Under the pieces are notes generated by a model, which was not told where the DNA came from, did not search any database, and saw only the letters and a list, made by a program, of their open reading frames with translations. From Pseudomonadota bacterium (GTDB lineage Bacteria > Pseudomonadota > Alphaproteobacteria > Rhizobiales > Rhizobiaceae): a stretch of DNA of 64,000 nucleotides. Positions 15,884 through 23,911 of this stretch are shown here, in pieces (position 1 is the first letter of the stretch; every line of letters begins with the position of its first letter). The position numbers were made by a program, and so were the translations under genes. The stretch spans positions 6,877 through 70,876 of the forward strand of contig JAEZHO010000253.1 of assembly GCA_023416545.1 (NCBI GenBank), in the 5' to 3' direction.

Positions 15884-17140
15884 TCAGCCCCGTCTTGCGC
15901 CGCGACTTCCGAAATCCTCTTCCCAGCCGAACACGCTTCGCCCGCCAAGTTCCGCGGAGTCGCGGAATTCGCCCGCCACGATCTCCTTGAGATCCGGGCC
16001 GGTCACATATCGCTCCAGCTGCCGCGCCTGGTCGTCCAGCCGTTTCAGTGCCTGCAGTTCCTCCTCGCGCCCGAGCCTGCCCTTGCCGACCGCCGATTTC
16101 ATCACCCGGATCGTCTCGTCATAGACCTTGAGTGGCACCGGGAAGGGATGGCGATCCTTGCCGCCATGGGCGAGCGAGAAACGGGCCGGGTCGGAGAAGC
16201 GGCAGGGCGAGCCGTGGACGACCTCGGCCACCATCGCGAGAGCCTTTACCGTGCGCGCGCCGACGCCGGGGACGAGCAGCAGTTGCTGGAAGTCCTCCGG
16301 CCCGCGGTCGGCCGCGGCGGCGAGCGTGCCATGGAGCCGCCGCATGTTGACGTCGTTCTCGCGGACGTCGTGATGGGCGGGCATGACCAGGTGCGGCAGC
16401 ATCGGCTGCGACAGGTCGACGGGCGGCTCACGTCGCTCGAGCGAGGCGAGTTCGCCGACGATCCGGTCCGGGCCGAGGTTCGCCAGCAGATCCAGTTGCG
16501 ACATGCGGGAAGCGTCGGCACGCCGGTCCGCCAGGTTGACGATCTCGCCCTGCCCTTTCCCCTCGATCGCCGCATGGGGCGAATCCAGGAAGCTCTCCAG
16601 CCCCTCCGACAGCCAATGGTAGCGCCGGGCCTGTCGCCGGTCACCATTCATGCCCTGCTGCACGACCACCCACTTGCCGTCGTCGGTGACGATGAAACCA
16701 TGCAGATAGAGATCGAAGCCGTCCTGGACGGCCGCGCTGTCGACCTTGGCAACGAGGCGGCTGGTGGTCGCCAGCGCGCCGCCATCGATCCCGACGCGAT
16801 TGCCCACGGCTGCGAGTTCGTCGGGGGTTTTTCGCGAATGCTGTCCGCGCCCGCCGCAGACGTGAATGCCGAGTTCCCCTGAGAGCGGCGTCAGGCCGCG
16901 TTTCAGCGCGCCGATCACGCTCGTGGTTATTCCCGAGGAATGCCAGTCCATGCCCATGACCGCGCCGAAGGACTGGAACCAGAACGGGTGCGCCATGCGG
17001 CGGAGGAATTCGTCGCGGCCATAGTGCTGCACCACGGCCTCGGTGATCAGCGCACCGAGACGGGTCATCCGCTCACCGAGCCATTGCGGCACCCGGCCGC
17101 CGTGAAGCGGAAGGTCGGCGCTGCCGGCTCTCTGTGCCAT
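15884..17140 (-). CDS. DUF763 domain protein
   Basis: 418 aa. The N-terminus carries the DUF763 signature (AGSADLPLHGGRVPQWLGER). Further conserved blocks are MGMDWHSSGITTSV and GIHVCGGRGQHSRKTPDEL. QLLLVPGVGARTVKALAMVA, about residues 285-305, resembles a helix-hairpin-helix DNA-binding element. DUF763 occurs mainly in archaea and thermophiles and patchily in rhizobia and related proteobacteria. Its function is unknown; a nucleic-acid role is inferred from the hairpin-like motif. No partner gene is apparent. Confidence 0.88.
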   Translation of the reverse strand: MAQRAGSADLPLHGGRVPQWLGERMTRLGALITEAVVQHYGRDEFLRRMAHPFWFQSFGAVMGMDWHSSGITTSVIGALKRGLTPLSGELGIHVCGGRGQHSRKTPDELAAVGNRVGIDGGALATTSRLVAKVDSAAVQDGFDLYLHGFIVTDDGKWVVVQQGMNGDRRQARRYHWLSEGLESFLDSPHAAIEGKGQGEIVNLADRRADASRMSQLDLLANLGPDRIVGELASLERREPPVDLSQPMLPHLVMPAHHDVRENDVNMRRLHGTLAAAADRGPEDFQQLLLVPGVGARTVKALAMVAEVVHGSPCRFSDPARFSLAHGGKDRHPFPVPLKVYDETIRVMKSAVGKGRLGREEELQALKRLDDQARQLERYVTGPDLKEIVAGEFRDSAELGGRSVFGWEEDFGSRGARRG

Positions 17141-17206
17141 ATCCGGGCCCCTTCTCCAGTTTCTGCTTATATAGCTGGATTCGGGAGACGAAACAGGATC
17201 GCGCCG

Positions 17207-18379
17207 TCAGCTCGCCTGAAAATCTCGCAGCCGGTCCGCCAGAAGGGAGATCGTGCCCGCGTCCGCATTGGCGAAGGCAAAGCGGAGATAGGCTTCCTGG
17301 CCCTCGCCGAAATAGGCGCCCGGAATGCAGATGACCCCTGCTTGCCTCGCCAGCCGCTCGGCGACGGCGGCAGACCCCAGCTCCGGAAAGGGATGACGCA
17401 CGAAGGCGAAGTAGGCGCCGAGCGAATCGACTCGCCATTCGGGGAGCTTCGCCATCGTCGCCGTCAGGGCATCGGCGCGGCGGACGATTTCCTGCCGATT
17501 GGTCTCCCTCCAGCCCGCCAGCAGCGGAAGCGCCCGCGCCACCGCGGCCTGCGCCGCCCTCGGCGCGCAGATCTGCAGATTGTCCATGACCTTGGCGATC
17601 TGCTCGACGGCCTTCGGCCCCGCGGTGATCGCCCCGAGCCGATGGCCGGGAATGCAGAGGGATTTCGAGAAGCTGTAGAGGCAGATCAGGTGGTCTTCCC
17701 AGCCCTCGATCGCGAACAGGCCGTGCGGCGCGCTGCCCGCATCCGACAGGAAGTCACGGTAGGTCTCGTCGAGGATAAGCCAGATATCCCTTTCGCGACA
17801 AAGCTCGAAGATCTCCAGCAGGAGCTCCGGCGGATAGACCGAACCCGTCGGATTGTTCGGGGAGACCAGCGCGAGCGCGCGCACGTCAGGCGTGATGGCC
17901 GCGGCGATCGCCTCCGGCCGCGGAATGAACCCGTCCTCCGGGCGGCAGGTCACCGTCTGCAACTTCACGCCCATCATCGCGAGCGTCGTATCGTGGTTGA
18001 AATAAAAGGGGTTGGTCATCAGCACCGTCTGGCCGGGACCGGCAATCGTCATGGCGGCACTGGCGAAGGCCTCGTTGCACCCCGAGGTGATGTGGATGTT
18101 GTCGGGTTTCAGCGTTGCGCCGTAAACCTCGCTTACATGCTCCGCATAGGCGCGACGCAGATCGGCGTCACCCTCGATCGGGCCGTAGCCGCAATAGGCG
18201 GCCGACGAGGCCATCTCGCCGAGAAGCGCCAGCATGTCCGGATGCGGCGGATAGCCGGGCACCGCCTGCGACAGGTCGATCAACGGGCCTCGCGATCCGT
18301 CATAGGCCCTGCCCCAGGCAAATACGGAAGGGACGGGCGGCGGGGCGAGCTTTTCGACGAGGGGATTGAACGCTGGCAT
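17207..18379 (-). CDS. PLP-dependent aminotransferase (class I/II)
   Basis: 390 aa from the ATG at 18379 (MPAFNPLVEKL); an ATG at 18433 is also in frame and would add 18 residues without a recognisable domain. Motifs: SQAVPGYPPHPDML, SGCNEAFASA, SPNNPTGSVYPP, ILDETYRDF, LYSFSKSLCIPGHRLG with the PLP Lys, and LRFAFANAD with the substrate Arg. It belongs to the aspartate-aminotransferase fold type I group, but the YRDFL and PGHRLG surroundings differ from the enzyme at 13652, so the two are not recent duplicates. Transcribed divergently from the molybdoenzyme at 18486. Substrate unknown. Confidence 0.9.
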   Translation of the reverse strand: MPAFNPLVEKLAPPPVPSVFAWGRAYDGSRGPLIDLSQAVPGYPPHPDMLALLGEMASSAAYCGYGPIEGDADLRRAYAEHVSEVYGATLKPDNIHITSGCNEAFASAAMTIAGPGQTVLMTNPFYFNHDTTLAMMGVKLQTVTCRPEDGFIPRPEAIAAAITPDVRALALVSPNNPTGSVYPPELLLEIFELCRERDIWLILDETYRDFLSDAGSAPHGLFAIEGWEDHLICLYSFSKSLCIPGHRLGAITAGPKAVEQIAKVMDNLQICAPRAAQAAVARALPLLAGWRETNRQEIVRRADALTATMAKLPEWRVDSLGAYFAFVRHPFPELGSAAVAERLARQAGVICIPGAYFGEGQEAYLRFAFANADAGTISLLADRLRDFQAS

Positions 18380-18485
18380 GATGATTCCGTGACGAGGGAC
18401 GATATCGGCGGGTGGCATTGATTTGCCACCCATTTACCAGAATATTGCTGCTGGCAAGGACGAGATCGCCACGAAAGGACATGTC

Positions 18486-19151
18486 ATGGCCGACGACCCT
18501 GCCGAGCACGAGGACAGCAAGCTCACGCGCACGAAGCGGACATGGGCGCAGGAGGGCCGGTTCCTCACCGGCAGGATCGCCCGCCCGGAGGTCGAACGCC
18601 TTCCCCCCAGCCAGCATCTGGTGAAGAACTGGCCCGTCCTCGACCTCGGCCAGCAGCCGCAGATATCCACGGCCCAATGGCGTCTTGACGTCGCGGGACT
18701 GGTCGAGAATCCGAGGTCCTTCGACTGGACGGCATTCCTCGCCCTGCCGCAGACGCAAAACCGCTCGGACATCCACTGCGTCACCACATGGTCCCGCTAC
18801 GACAACGACTGGACGGGCGTCTCGACCCGTGACCTGCTGGCCGTCGTACACCCGAAGGCGGAGGCCGCCGCGGTCATGTTCACGAGTTACGACGGCTACA
18901 CGACCAATCTTCTCCTTGAGGACTTTGCAGCCGACGACGCCCTGCTCGCCCACCGATGGCAGGACCAGCCGCTGACCGCCGATCACGGCGGACCGGTCCG
19001 CCTCGTCGTGCCGCACCTCTATTTCTGGAAGAGCGCTAAATGGCTGAAGCGGATCGATTTCATCGCGTCCGACCGCGCCGGCTTCTGGGAAGAGAACGGC
19101 TACCACATGCGTGGCGACCCCTGGGCCGAGCAGCGCTATTCCGACGATTGA
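18486..19151 (+). CDS. Sulfite-oxidase-like molybdopterin oxidoreductase (YedY/MsrP-like fold)
   Basis: 221 aa from the ATG at 18486, with AAAGGA upstream. It is the SUOX-type molybdopterin-binding domain alone: RLDVAGLVENP, DIHCVTTWSRYDNDW with the molybdenum-ligand C98, HGGPVRLVVPHLYFWKSAKW, and an FWEENGYHMRGDPW tail. There is no Tat or Sec signal and no haem or dimerisation domain, so the enzyme should be cytoplasmic. It is shorter than sulfite oxidases and of the 'sulfite oxidase-like oxidoreductase' type of unknown substrate. The stop is 2 bases from the convergent mmsB stop. A molybdate permease (modBC) lies 2-4 kb away. Confidence 0.9.
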   Translation: MADDPAEHEDSKLTRTKRTWAQEGRFLTGRIARPEVERLPPSQHLVKNWPVLDLGQQPQISTAQWRLDVAGLVENPRSFDWTAFLALPQTQNRSDIHCVTTWSRYDNDWTGVSTRDLLAVVHPKAEAAAVMFTSYDGYTTNLLLEDFAADDALLAHRWQDQPLTADHGGPVRLVVPHLYFWKSAKWLKRIDFIASDRAGFWEENGYHMRGDPWAEQRYSDD

Positions 19152-19153
19152 GC

Positions 19154-20038
19154 TCAGCGTTGCTCGCGCAGGAAGTTGATGAGCCCCGAGAAATCGTCGC
19201 CGCCGTGGCCGTGCGCGTTGAAACGCTCGTAGAGGTCGGCCGCATGGGCTCCCATCTCGGTGGTTGCCCCCGTTGCAGAGGCCGCTTCCTGCGACAGCTT
19301 AAGGTCCTTCAGCATGAGCGCGGCCGCGAAGCCCGGCTTGTATCCGTTGTTCGCCGGGGAGCCGGGCACCGGACCGGGGACCGGGCAATAGGTGTTGATC
19401 GACCAGCATTGGCCTGACGAGGTCGAGGCCACGTCGAACAGTGCCTGGTGCGACAATCCGAGTTTCTCGCCCAGCACGAAGGCCTCGCAGACGCCCGCCA
19501 TGGTGATGCCGAGGATCATGTTGTTGCAGATCTTCGCGGCCTGTCCCGCGCCCGCGTCGCCGCAATGCACGATCCGCTTTCCCATCTGCTCAAGGACCGG
19601 CCTGCCGCGGGCAAAGGCGTCGTCGGCGCCACCGACCATGAACGTCAGTGTCCCGGCTGTCGCGCCGCCCGTGCCGCCCGAGACCGGCGCGTCCAGCGAG
19701 AGGCAACCGGCGCCTTTCGCCAGCCTATGCGCCTGCCTTGCGCTTTCGACGTCGATGGTCGAGCAGTCGATCAGCAAGGTACCGGGCACGAGGGCCGCGA
19801 CCAGTTCCTCCCAGACCGACAGGACGTGCCTGCCGGCCGGCAGCATCGTCACCACGATGCCCGCTCCAGCCACCGCCTCGACGGCACTTCCGGCAATGGC
19901 GATCCCGTTCGCCGCAGCCGACTGGCGCGATTCCGGCGACAGGTCGAAGCCCGAGACCTCGCGACCTGCCTTGACCAGATTGGCTGCCATCGGCCCGCCC
20001 ATGTTCCCCAGTCCGATGAATGCGATGCGATCCTGCAT
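19154..20038 (-). CDS. mmsB: 3-hydroxyisobutyrate dehydrogenase
   Basis: 294 aa. The NAD-binding motif is FIGLGNMGGPMAANLVKAG. The substrate-binding signature DAPVSGGTGGA, catalytic Lys in GQAAKICNNM and LKDLKLSQEAA identify a beta-hydroxyacid dehydrogenase of the 3-hydroxyisobutyrate branch, with NINxxG replaced by NTYCPVPG. It oxidises 3-hydroxyisobutyrate to methylmalonate semialdehyde in valine degradation. It lies 64 bases downstream of an acyl-CoA dehydrogenase in the same direction, which suits isobutyryl-CoA dehydrogenase. Hydratase, hydrolase and mmsA are not in the window. Confidence 0.93.
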   Translation of the reverse strand: MQDRIAFIGLGNMGGPMAANLVKAGREVSGFDLSPESRQSAAANGIAIAGSAVEAVAGAGIVVTMLPAGRHVLSVWEELVAALVPGTLLIDCSTIDVESARQAHRLAKGAGCLSLDAPVSGGTGGATAGTLTFMVGGADDAFARGRPVLEQMGKRIVHCGDAGAGQAAKICNNMILGITMAGVCEAFVLGEKLGLSHQALFDVASTSSGQCWSINTYCPVPGPVPGSPANNGYKPGFAAALMLKDLKLSQEAASATGATTEMGAHAADLYERFNAHGHGGDDFSGLINFLREQR

Positions 20039-20102
20039 GTCTTTCCTCCCATGAACGGACCCGCGACACGGCGCCGGCCCGGAACTGAACCTGCGGTACT
20101 CC

Positions 20103-21248
20103 CTAGGACGTTCGCCCGATGAGCGAGCGTGCGATGATCACGTTCATGATCTCGTTCGTGCCTTCGAGGATCTGGTGAACCCGGAGGTCGCGGACGATCT
20201 TCTCGATTCCGTATTCGGCAAGATAGCCGTATCCGCCATGCAACTGGAGCGCGCCGTTGGCCACCTCGAAGCAGCGGTCCGTGACGAGCCGTTTGGCCAT
20301 GGCGCAAAGCGTGGTCGCGTCGGGAGCCTTCTCATCCAGGGCGGTCGCCGCCCGCCACAGGAAGGTCCGGCACATTTCGAGATTCGCGGCCATGTCGGCG
20401 AGCGAGAACTGCAGCGCCTGGAAGGCGGTGAGCGGCTGCCCGAAGGCCTTTCGGTCGCCCATGTAGGCAAGCGCCTTGTCGAAGGCCGATTGCGCGCCCC
20501 CGAGCGAGGCCGCGGCAATGTTGAGGCGCCCGCCATCGAGCCCCGCCATGGCGATCCGGAACCCGTCCCCCTCCTCGCCGAGCCGGTTTGCGACGGGTAC
20601 GCGCGCACTGTCGAGAATGACGGCGCGGGTCGGCTGCGCATGCCATCCCATCTTGCGCTCGTCGGCGCCGAAGGAAAGCCCGGGCGTATCGGCCGGCACG
20701 AGCAGCGTGGAGATCCCTTTCGGGCCGTCCTCCCCCGTCCGCACCATGACGACGTAGACATCCGAGGCTCCCGCACCCGAGATGAACTGCTTCTGACCGG
20801 AAACCACATAGTGGTCCCCGTCGCGCACCGCCCTCGTCTTCAGGGCCGCGGCGTCCGATCCGGAACCCGGCTCGGTAAGGCAGTAGCTTGCCAGCCGGTC
20901 CATGGTCACGAGGCCGGGCAGCCATTGTTCACGCTGCTGCTGGTTGCCGAAACGGTCGACCATCCAGGCGCACATGTTGTGGATGGAGATATACGACGCG
21001 ACCGCCGGACATCCGCCGGCGAGTGCTTCCATGATCAGCGCCGATTCAACCCGTCCGAGCCCCGCGCCGCCGATGTCGTCGCGAACATAGATGCCGCCCA
21101 TTCCCAGAGCACCGGCATTGCGGATCGTTTCGACGGGAAAGTGCTTTTCCCGGTCCCATTCCAGCGCGAAGGGCGCGATCTCCTCAGCTGCGAAATCGCG
21201 CGCCATCTGCCGGATGGCGGCCTGCTCCTCGGTGAGCATGAAATCCAT
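20103..21248 (-). CDS. Acyl-CoA dehydrogenase, probably isobutyryl-CoA dehydrogenase
   Basis: 381 aa from the ATG at 21248, chosen for its GGGAGGCGAG site and the usual MDFMLTEEQ start; the longer frame is not needed. FAD acyl-CoA dehydrogenase motifs: YCLTEPGSGSDAA, GQKQFISGAG, QLHGGYGYLAEYGIEKIVRD and the base Glu in HQILEGTNEIM. Adjacency to mmsB points to isobutyryl-CoA to methacrylyl-CoA oxidation in valine breakdown, which is inference; short-chain acyl-CoA dehydrogenases share the same motifs. Confidence 0.9.
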   Translation of the reverse strand: MDFMLTEEQAAIRQMARDFAAEEIAPFALEWDREKHFPVETIRNAGALGMGGIYVRDDIGGAGLGRVESALIMEALAGGCPAVASYISIHNMCAWMVDRFGNQQQREQWLPGLVTMDRLASYCLTEPGSGSDAAALKTRAVRDGDHYVVSGQKQFISGAGASDVYVVMVRTGEDGPKGISTLLVPADTPGLSFGADERKMGWHAQPTRAVILDSARVPVANRLGEEGDGFRIAMAGLDGGRLNIAAASLGGAQSAFDKALAYMGDRKAFGQPLTAFQALQFSLADMAANLEMCRTFLWRAATALDEKAPDATTLCAMAKRLVTDRCFEVANGALQLHGGYGYLAEYGIEKIVRDLRVHQILEGTNEIMNVIIARSLIGRTS

Positions 21249-21364
21249 GTCTCGCCTCCCTTGGTCTCCCTCGGCCTCCCGCCAGGACTGTGCAGGGATT
21301 TTGCACAAGCCGGCGGCTTGCGCCAGCACGGTCTTGCCTTCCCCCTCAGGTTGACCGGGAGGGA

Positions 21365-22435
21365 TCAGCGCGCGAGCGCCACGGACTTCACCACCGCATA
21401 GACCGACCGCCCCACCGCAAGACCCAGCCGGTCCCGGGAAAAGGCGGTGATCCGGGCGAAGATGCGGACCTCGCCGACAGCGAGTTCGACGCGGATCAGC
21501 CCGTCCGTATCGTCCTCGAAGCCCGCTATCGTGCCGGCGAGGATGTTCAGCGCGCTGATGCCGGCCGGTTTTTCCGTCGCGATCATGACGTCCCGTTCGG
21601 GAATGTGCAGTCGCACGGCCTGGCCCGCGTGCAGGCCGGGGTCGGGTACCACGATCTCCACGGAGCCCGCATCGACGATCGCCAGTCCGTGAGCGACATC
21701 GACCGAACGCACGACGGCGGCGAGCACGGCACCGGCGTCGCGGCGCTCATGGGCCGAGAGCAGACGACCCTTGAGTATCTCCGAAGGCGTCCCGATCGCG
21801 GCAACCTGCCCGTCGCGCATCATGACGACGCGATCTGCGAGCTGCCCGACCTCGGTCACCGAATGGCTGACATAGACGATCGGAATGCCCGCCTCGTCCC
21901 GCAGACGCGCGAGATAGGGCAGGATCTCCGCCTTGCGATCGTCGTCGAGAGCCGCAAGCGGCTCGTCCATCAGAAGCAGGCGAGGCGAAGAGAGAAGCGC
22001 GCGCCCGATCGAGACGCGCTGGCGCTCGCCTCCGGACAGGTTGGCCGGCGGTCGGCCGAGCAAGGGCGCAATGCCGAGAAGGTCGACGACCCGGTCGAGA
22101 TCGCGATGGTCCGCACCGCGCGGCGCGAACCAGCGGCCGAAGGTCAGGTTTCGCCGCACGCTGAGATGCGGGAAGAGCCGGGCCTCCTGGAACACATAGC
22201 CGAACCGCCTGCGGTGCGGGGGGACGAAACGGCCCAGGCTGGTGTCGAGCAGGACGTCGTCATCGAACACGACCCGGCCGGACTGCGGCCTCGCGAGGCC
22301 GGCGATTACCCGCACGAGCGAGGTCTTGCCGGAACCGGACTGGCCGAACAATGCCGTCACCCCACCCTCGGCGGTAAAGCCGGCATCCATGCGGAATGCT
22401 CCGAGAGCCTGTTTCACGTCGACGGTGAGCATCAT
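21365..22435 (-). CDS. modC: Molybdate ABC transporter ATP-binding protein
   Basis: 356 aa. Walker A is GQSGSGKT, signature LSGGERQR, Walker B LLLMDEPLAALD and the H-loop VYVSHS. The ~70 C-terminal residues (LNILAGTIAGFEDDTD...) form a MOP oxyanion-binding domain, which separates ModC from other CysA-like ATPases. It energises molybdate uptake with ModB. The start overlaps the modB stop as ATGA. It ends 116 bases before the acyl-CoA dehydrogenase start, with no clear terminator. Confidence 0.95.
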   Translation of the reverse strand: MMLTVDVKQALGAFRMDAGFTAEGGVTALFGQSGSGKTSLVRVIAGLARPQSGRVVFDDDVLLDTSLGRFVPPHRRRFGYVFQEARLFPHLSVRRNLTFGRWFAPRGADHRDLDRVVDLLGIAPLLGRPPANLSGGERQRVSIGRALLSSPRLLLMDEPLAALDDDRKAEILPYLARLRDEAGIPIVYVSHSVTEVGQLADRVVMMRDGQVAAIGTPSEILKGRLLSAHERRDAGAVLAAVVRSVDVAHGLAIVDAGSVEIVVPDPGLHAGQAVRLHIPERDVMIATEKPAGISALNILAGTIAGFEDDTDGLIRVELAVGEVRIFARITAFSRDRLGLAVGRSVYAVVKSVALAR

Positions 22436-23133
22436 GGCGCCTCACCCTTCCGCCCGAGGAACCGCGCCACCCATTCGGATGCCAGCAAGGCACCGAAGGA
22501 GATGGCGATGGCGACCACCGTCAGCCGCATTGCTCCGGCATCTCCGCCCGGCACCTGCGTGAGGGTGTAGATCGCGGCGGAGAGCGTCTGCGTCTCGCCG
22601 GGGATGTTGGACACGAAGGTGATCGTCGCTCCGAATTCCCCCATCGCCTTGGCGAAGGAAAGAATCATGCCGGCGATGATGCCCGGAGCCGCAAGCGGCA
22701 GGGTCACGGTGAGGAACACCCAGGCAGGACGCGCGCCGAGCGTGCCTGCCGCCTCCTCCAGCCTGGTATCGACCGCCTCCATCGAAAGGCGGATCGAGCG
22801 GACCATGAGCGGGAACCCCATGATGGCGCAGGCAAGCGCGGCCCCGGTCCAGCGGAAGGAGAAGGTGAAGCCGAGCCAGTCATACAGGAGGGAACCGATC
22901 GCACCCTGCCGGCCGAAGGTGATCAGCAGGAGAAATCCGGTGACCACGGGCGGAAGGACGAGCGGCAGATGCACGATCCCGTTCAGGAGCGACTTGCCCC
23001 AGAACCGGGTGCGGGCAAGCAGATAGGCTATGGCGATGCCTGCAGGCAGGCTGCAAATAACCGCAACGGTCGATACCTTCAGGCTAAGGCGGACGGCAGT
23101 CCATTCCTCCTCGCTCAGTGCAAGCCACTCCAA
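22432..23133 (-). CDS. modB: Molybdate ABC transporter permease
   Basis: 233 aa from a TTG at 23133 preceded by GGGGGAAG; this gives the usual ModB N-terminus (MEWLALSEEEWTAVRLSL). Longer readings run into the DUF892 promoter region. Five to six membrane helices and the EAA loop (EEAAGTLGARPAWVFLTVTLP) mark a BPD permease, and the sequence is ModB-like throughout. It overlaps modC by 4 bases. No modA binding protein precedes it: the next gene upstream is the divergent DUF892 gene, so modA must lie elsewhere or be replaced. Confidence 0.93.
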   Translation of the reverse strand: MEWLALSEEEWTAVRLSLKVSTVAVICSLPAGIAIAYLLARTRFWGKSLLNGIVHLPLVLPPVVTGFLLLITFGRQGAIGSLLYDWLGFTFSFRWTGAALACAIMGFPLMVRSIRLSMEAVDTRLEEAAGTLGARPAWVFLTVTLPLAAPGIIAGMILSFAKAMGEFGATITFVSNIPGETQTLSAAIYTLTQVPGGDAGAMRLTVVAIAISFGALLASEWVARFLGRKGEAP

Positions 23134-23245
23134 GCTCTTCCCCCCACTCGGACACGCGCAAGCGCCTGCTCCGCTTTGCGGCCAGACCAACTGGATAGAC
23201 CGCCCGCGACGGAAAATCCATGCCGGCAACTCTCCGCGCCGCCGA

Positions 23246-23270
23246 GGAACTTTGTCCGGCGGACGAGGTT
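23246..23270 (+). promoter_or_regulatory. EcfG/RpoE2-like promoter of the second DUF892 gene
   Basis: GGAAC (23246-23250), 17 bases, GTT (23268-23270), followed by about 35 bases to the ATG at 23306. Spacing is identical to the element before the stress genes at 5026, 5488, 31957 and 41817. Confidence 0.6.
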
Positions 23271-23305
23271 CGTGCCGCGGACGTCAACCCACATGGAGAA
23301 TGAAC

Positions 23306-23821
23306 ATGGCTGACACCAGCAAGACACGTGAGATCTTCGTAACCGGCCTCAAGAACGCCCACGCGATGGAAAACCAGGCCTTGTCGATCATGAAGCCGCA
23401 GGTTTCCCGCATCGAGAACTATCCGGAAGTCGCCCGCCGCCTCGAGGAGCATATCCGCGAGACGGAAGGCCAGATCGCACGCCTCGAAGAACTGTTGCAG
23501 CAACTGGACGAGAGCCACTCCTCGCTGAAGGACATGGCGCTGTCCTTCACAGGCGCGATGGCCGCGATGAGCCACACCGTCGCCGGGGATGAAATCCTCA
23601 AGAACTCCCTCGCCAACTTCGCCTTCGAGAATTTCGAGATCGCCGCCTACAAGTCCCTGCTGACGATCGCGGACCTCGGAGGCTTCCCGTCGGCGACCTC
23701 CGCCCTGCAGGCGAACCTCAGGGAGGAGCAGGACATGGCAAAGTGGATCGACGACAACCTGCGCACGGTGACGATGCGGTTCGCCCAGCTGCGCGAAGCC
23801 GGCGAGACCGCCAAGGTCTGA
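23306..23821 (+). CDS. Ferritin-like DUF892 (YciF/YciE-type) protein
   Basis: 171 aa from the ATG at 23306 with GGAGAA upstream. Same four-helix family as the protein at 4444-4950; aligned blocks are NAHAMENQAL / DAHALEKQAL, ENYPEVARRLEEHI / QNYPELKERIEAHI and ANFAFENFEIAAYKSL / AGYAFEHMEIAAYRVL. Candidate metal ligands are the Glu and His in these blocks. Family members are stress-responsive and proposed to store or oxidise metal; not proven here. The EcfG-like promoter at 23246 supports stress induction. A 12-bp stem hairpin follows the gene. Confidence 0.9.
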   Translation: MADTSKTREIFVTGLKNAHAMENQALSIMKPQVSRIENYPEVARRLEEHIRETEGQIARLEELLQQLDESHSSLKDMALSFTGAMAAMSHTVAGDEILKNSLANFAFENFEIAAYKSLLTIADLGGFPSATSALQANLREEQDMAKWIDDNLRTVTMRFAQLREAGETAKV

Positions 23822-23841
23822 CGCGAGGACCGGCAATACGA

Positions 23842-23876
23842 GGAGAGGAGCGGCACCGGCAGGTCCGCTCCTCTCC
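23842..23876. terminator. Strong hairpin between convergent genes
   Basis: GGAGAGGAGCGG (23842-23853) pairs perfectly with CCGCTCCTCTCC (23865-23876) across an 11-base loop. No T-run follows on either strand, so it may act as a 3' stabiliser or weak terminator for the DUF892 and Gfo/Idh transcripts. Confidence 0.55.
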
Positions 23877-23911
23877 CCGTCCCGACAGATGCGCGCGACC
23901 GCAACCTTGCC

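Noticed and set aside
13652..18379. The two aminotransferases as a recent duplication
   Set aside because: Their motif surroundings differ (SISKSHAAPGFRSGW against SFSKSLCIPGHRLG) and their lengths and N-termini do not align closely.
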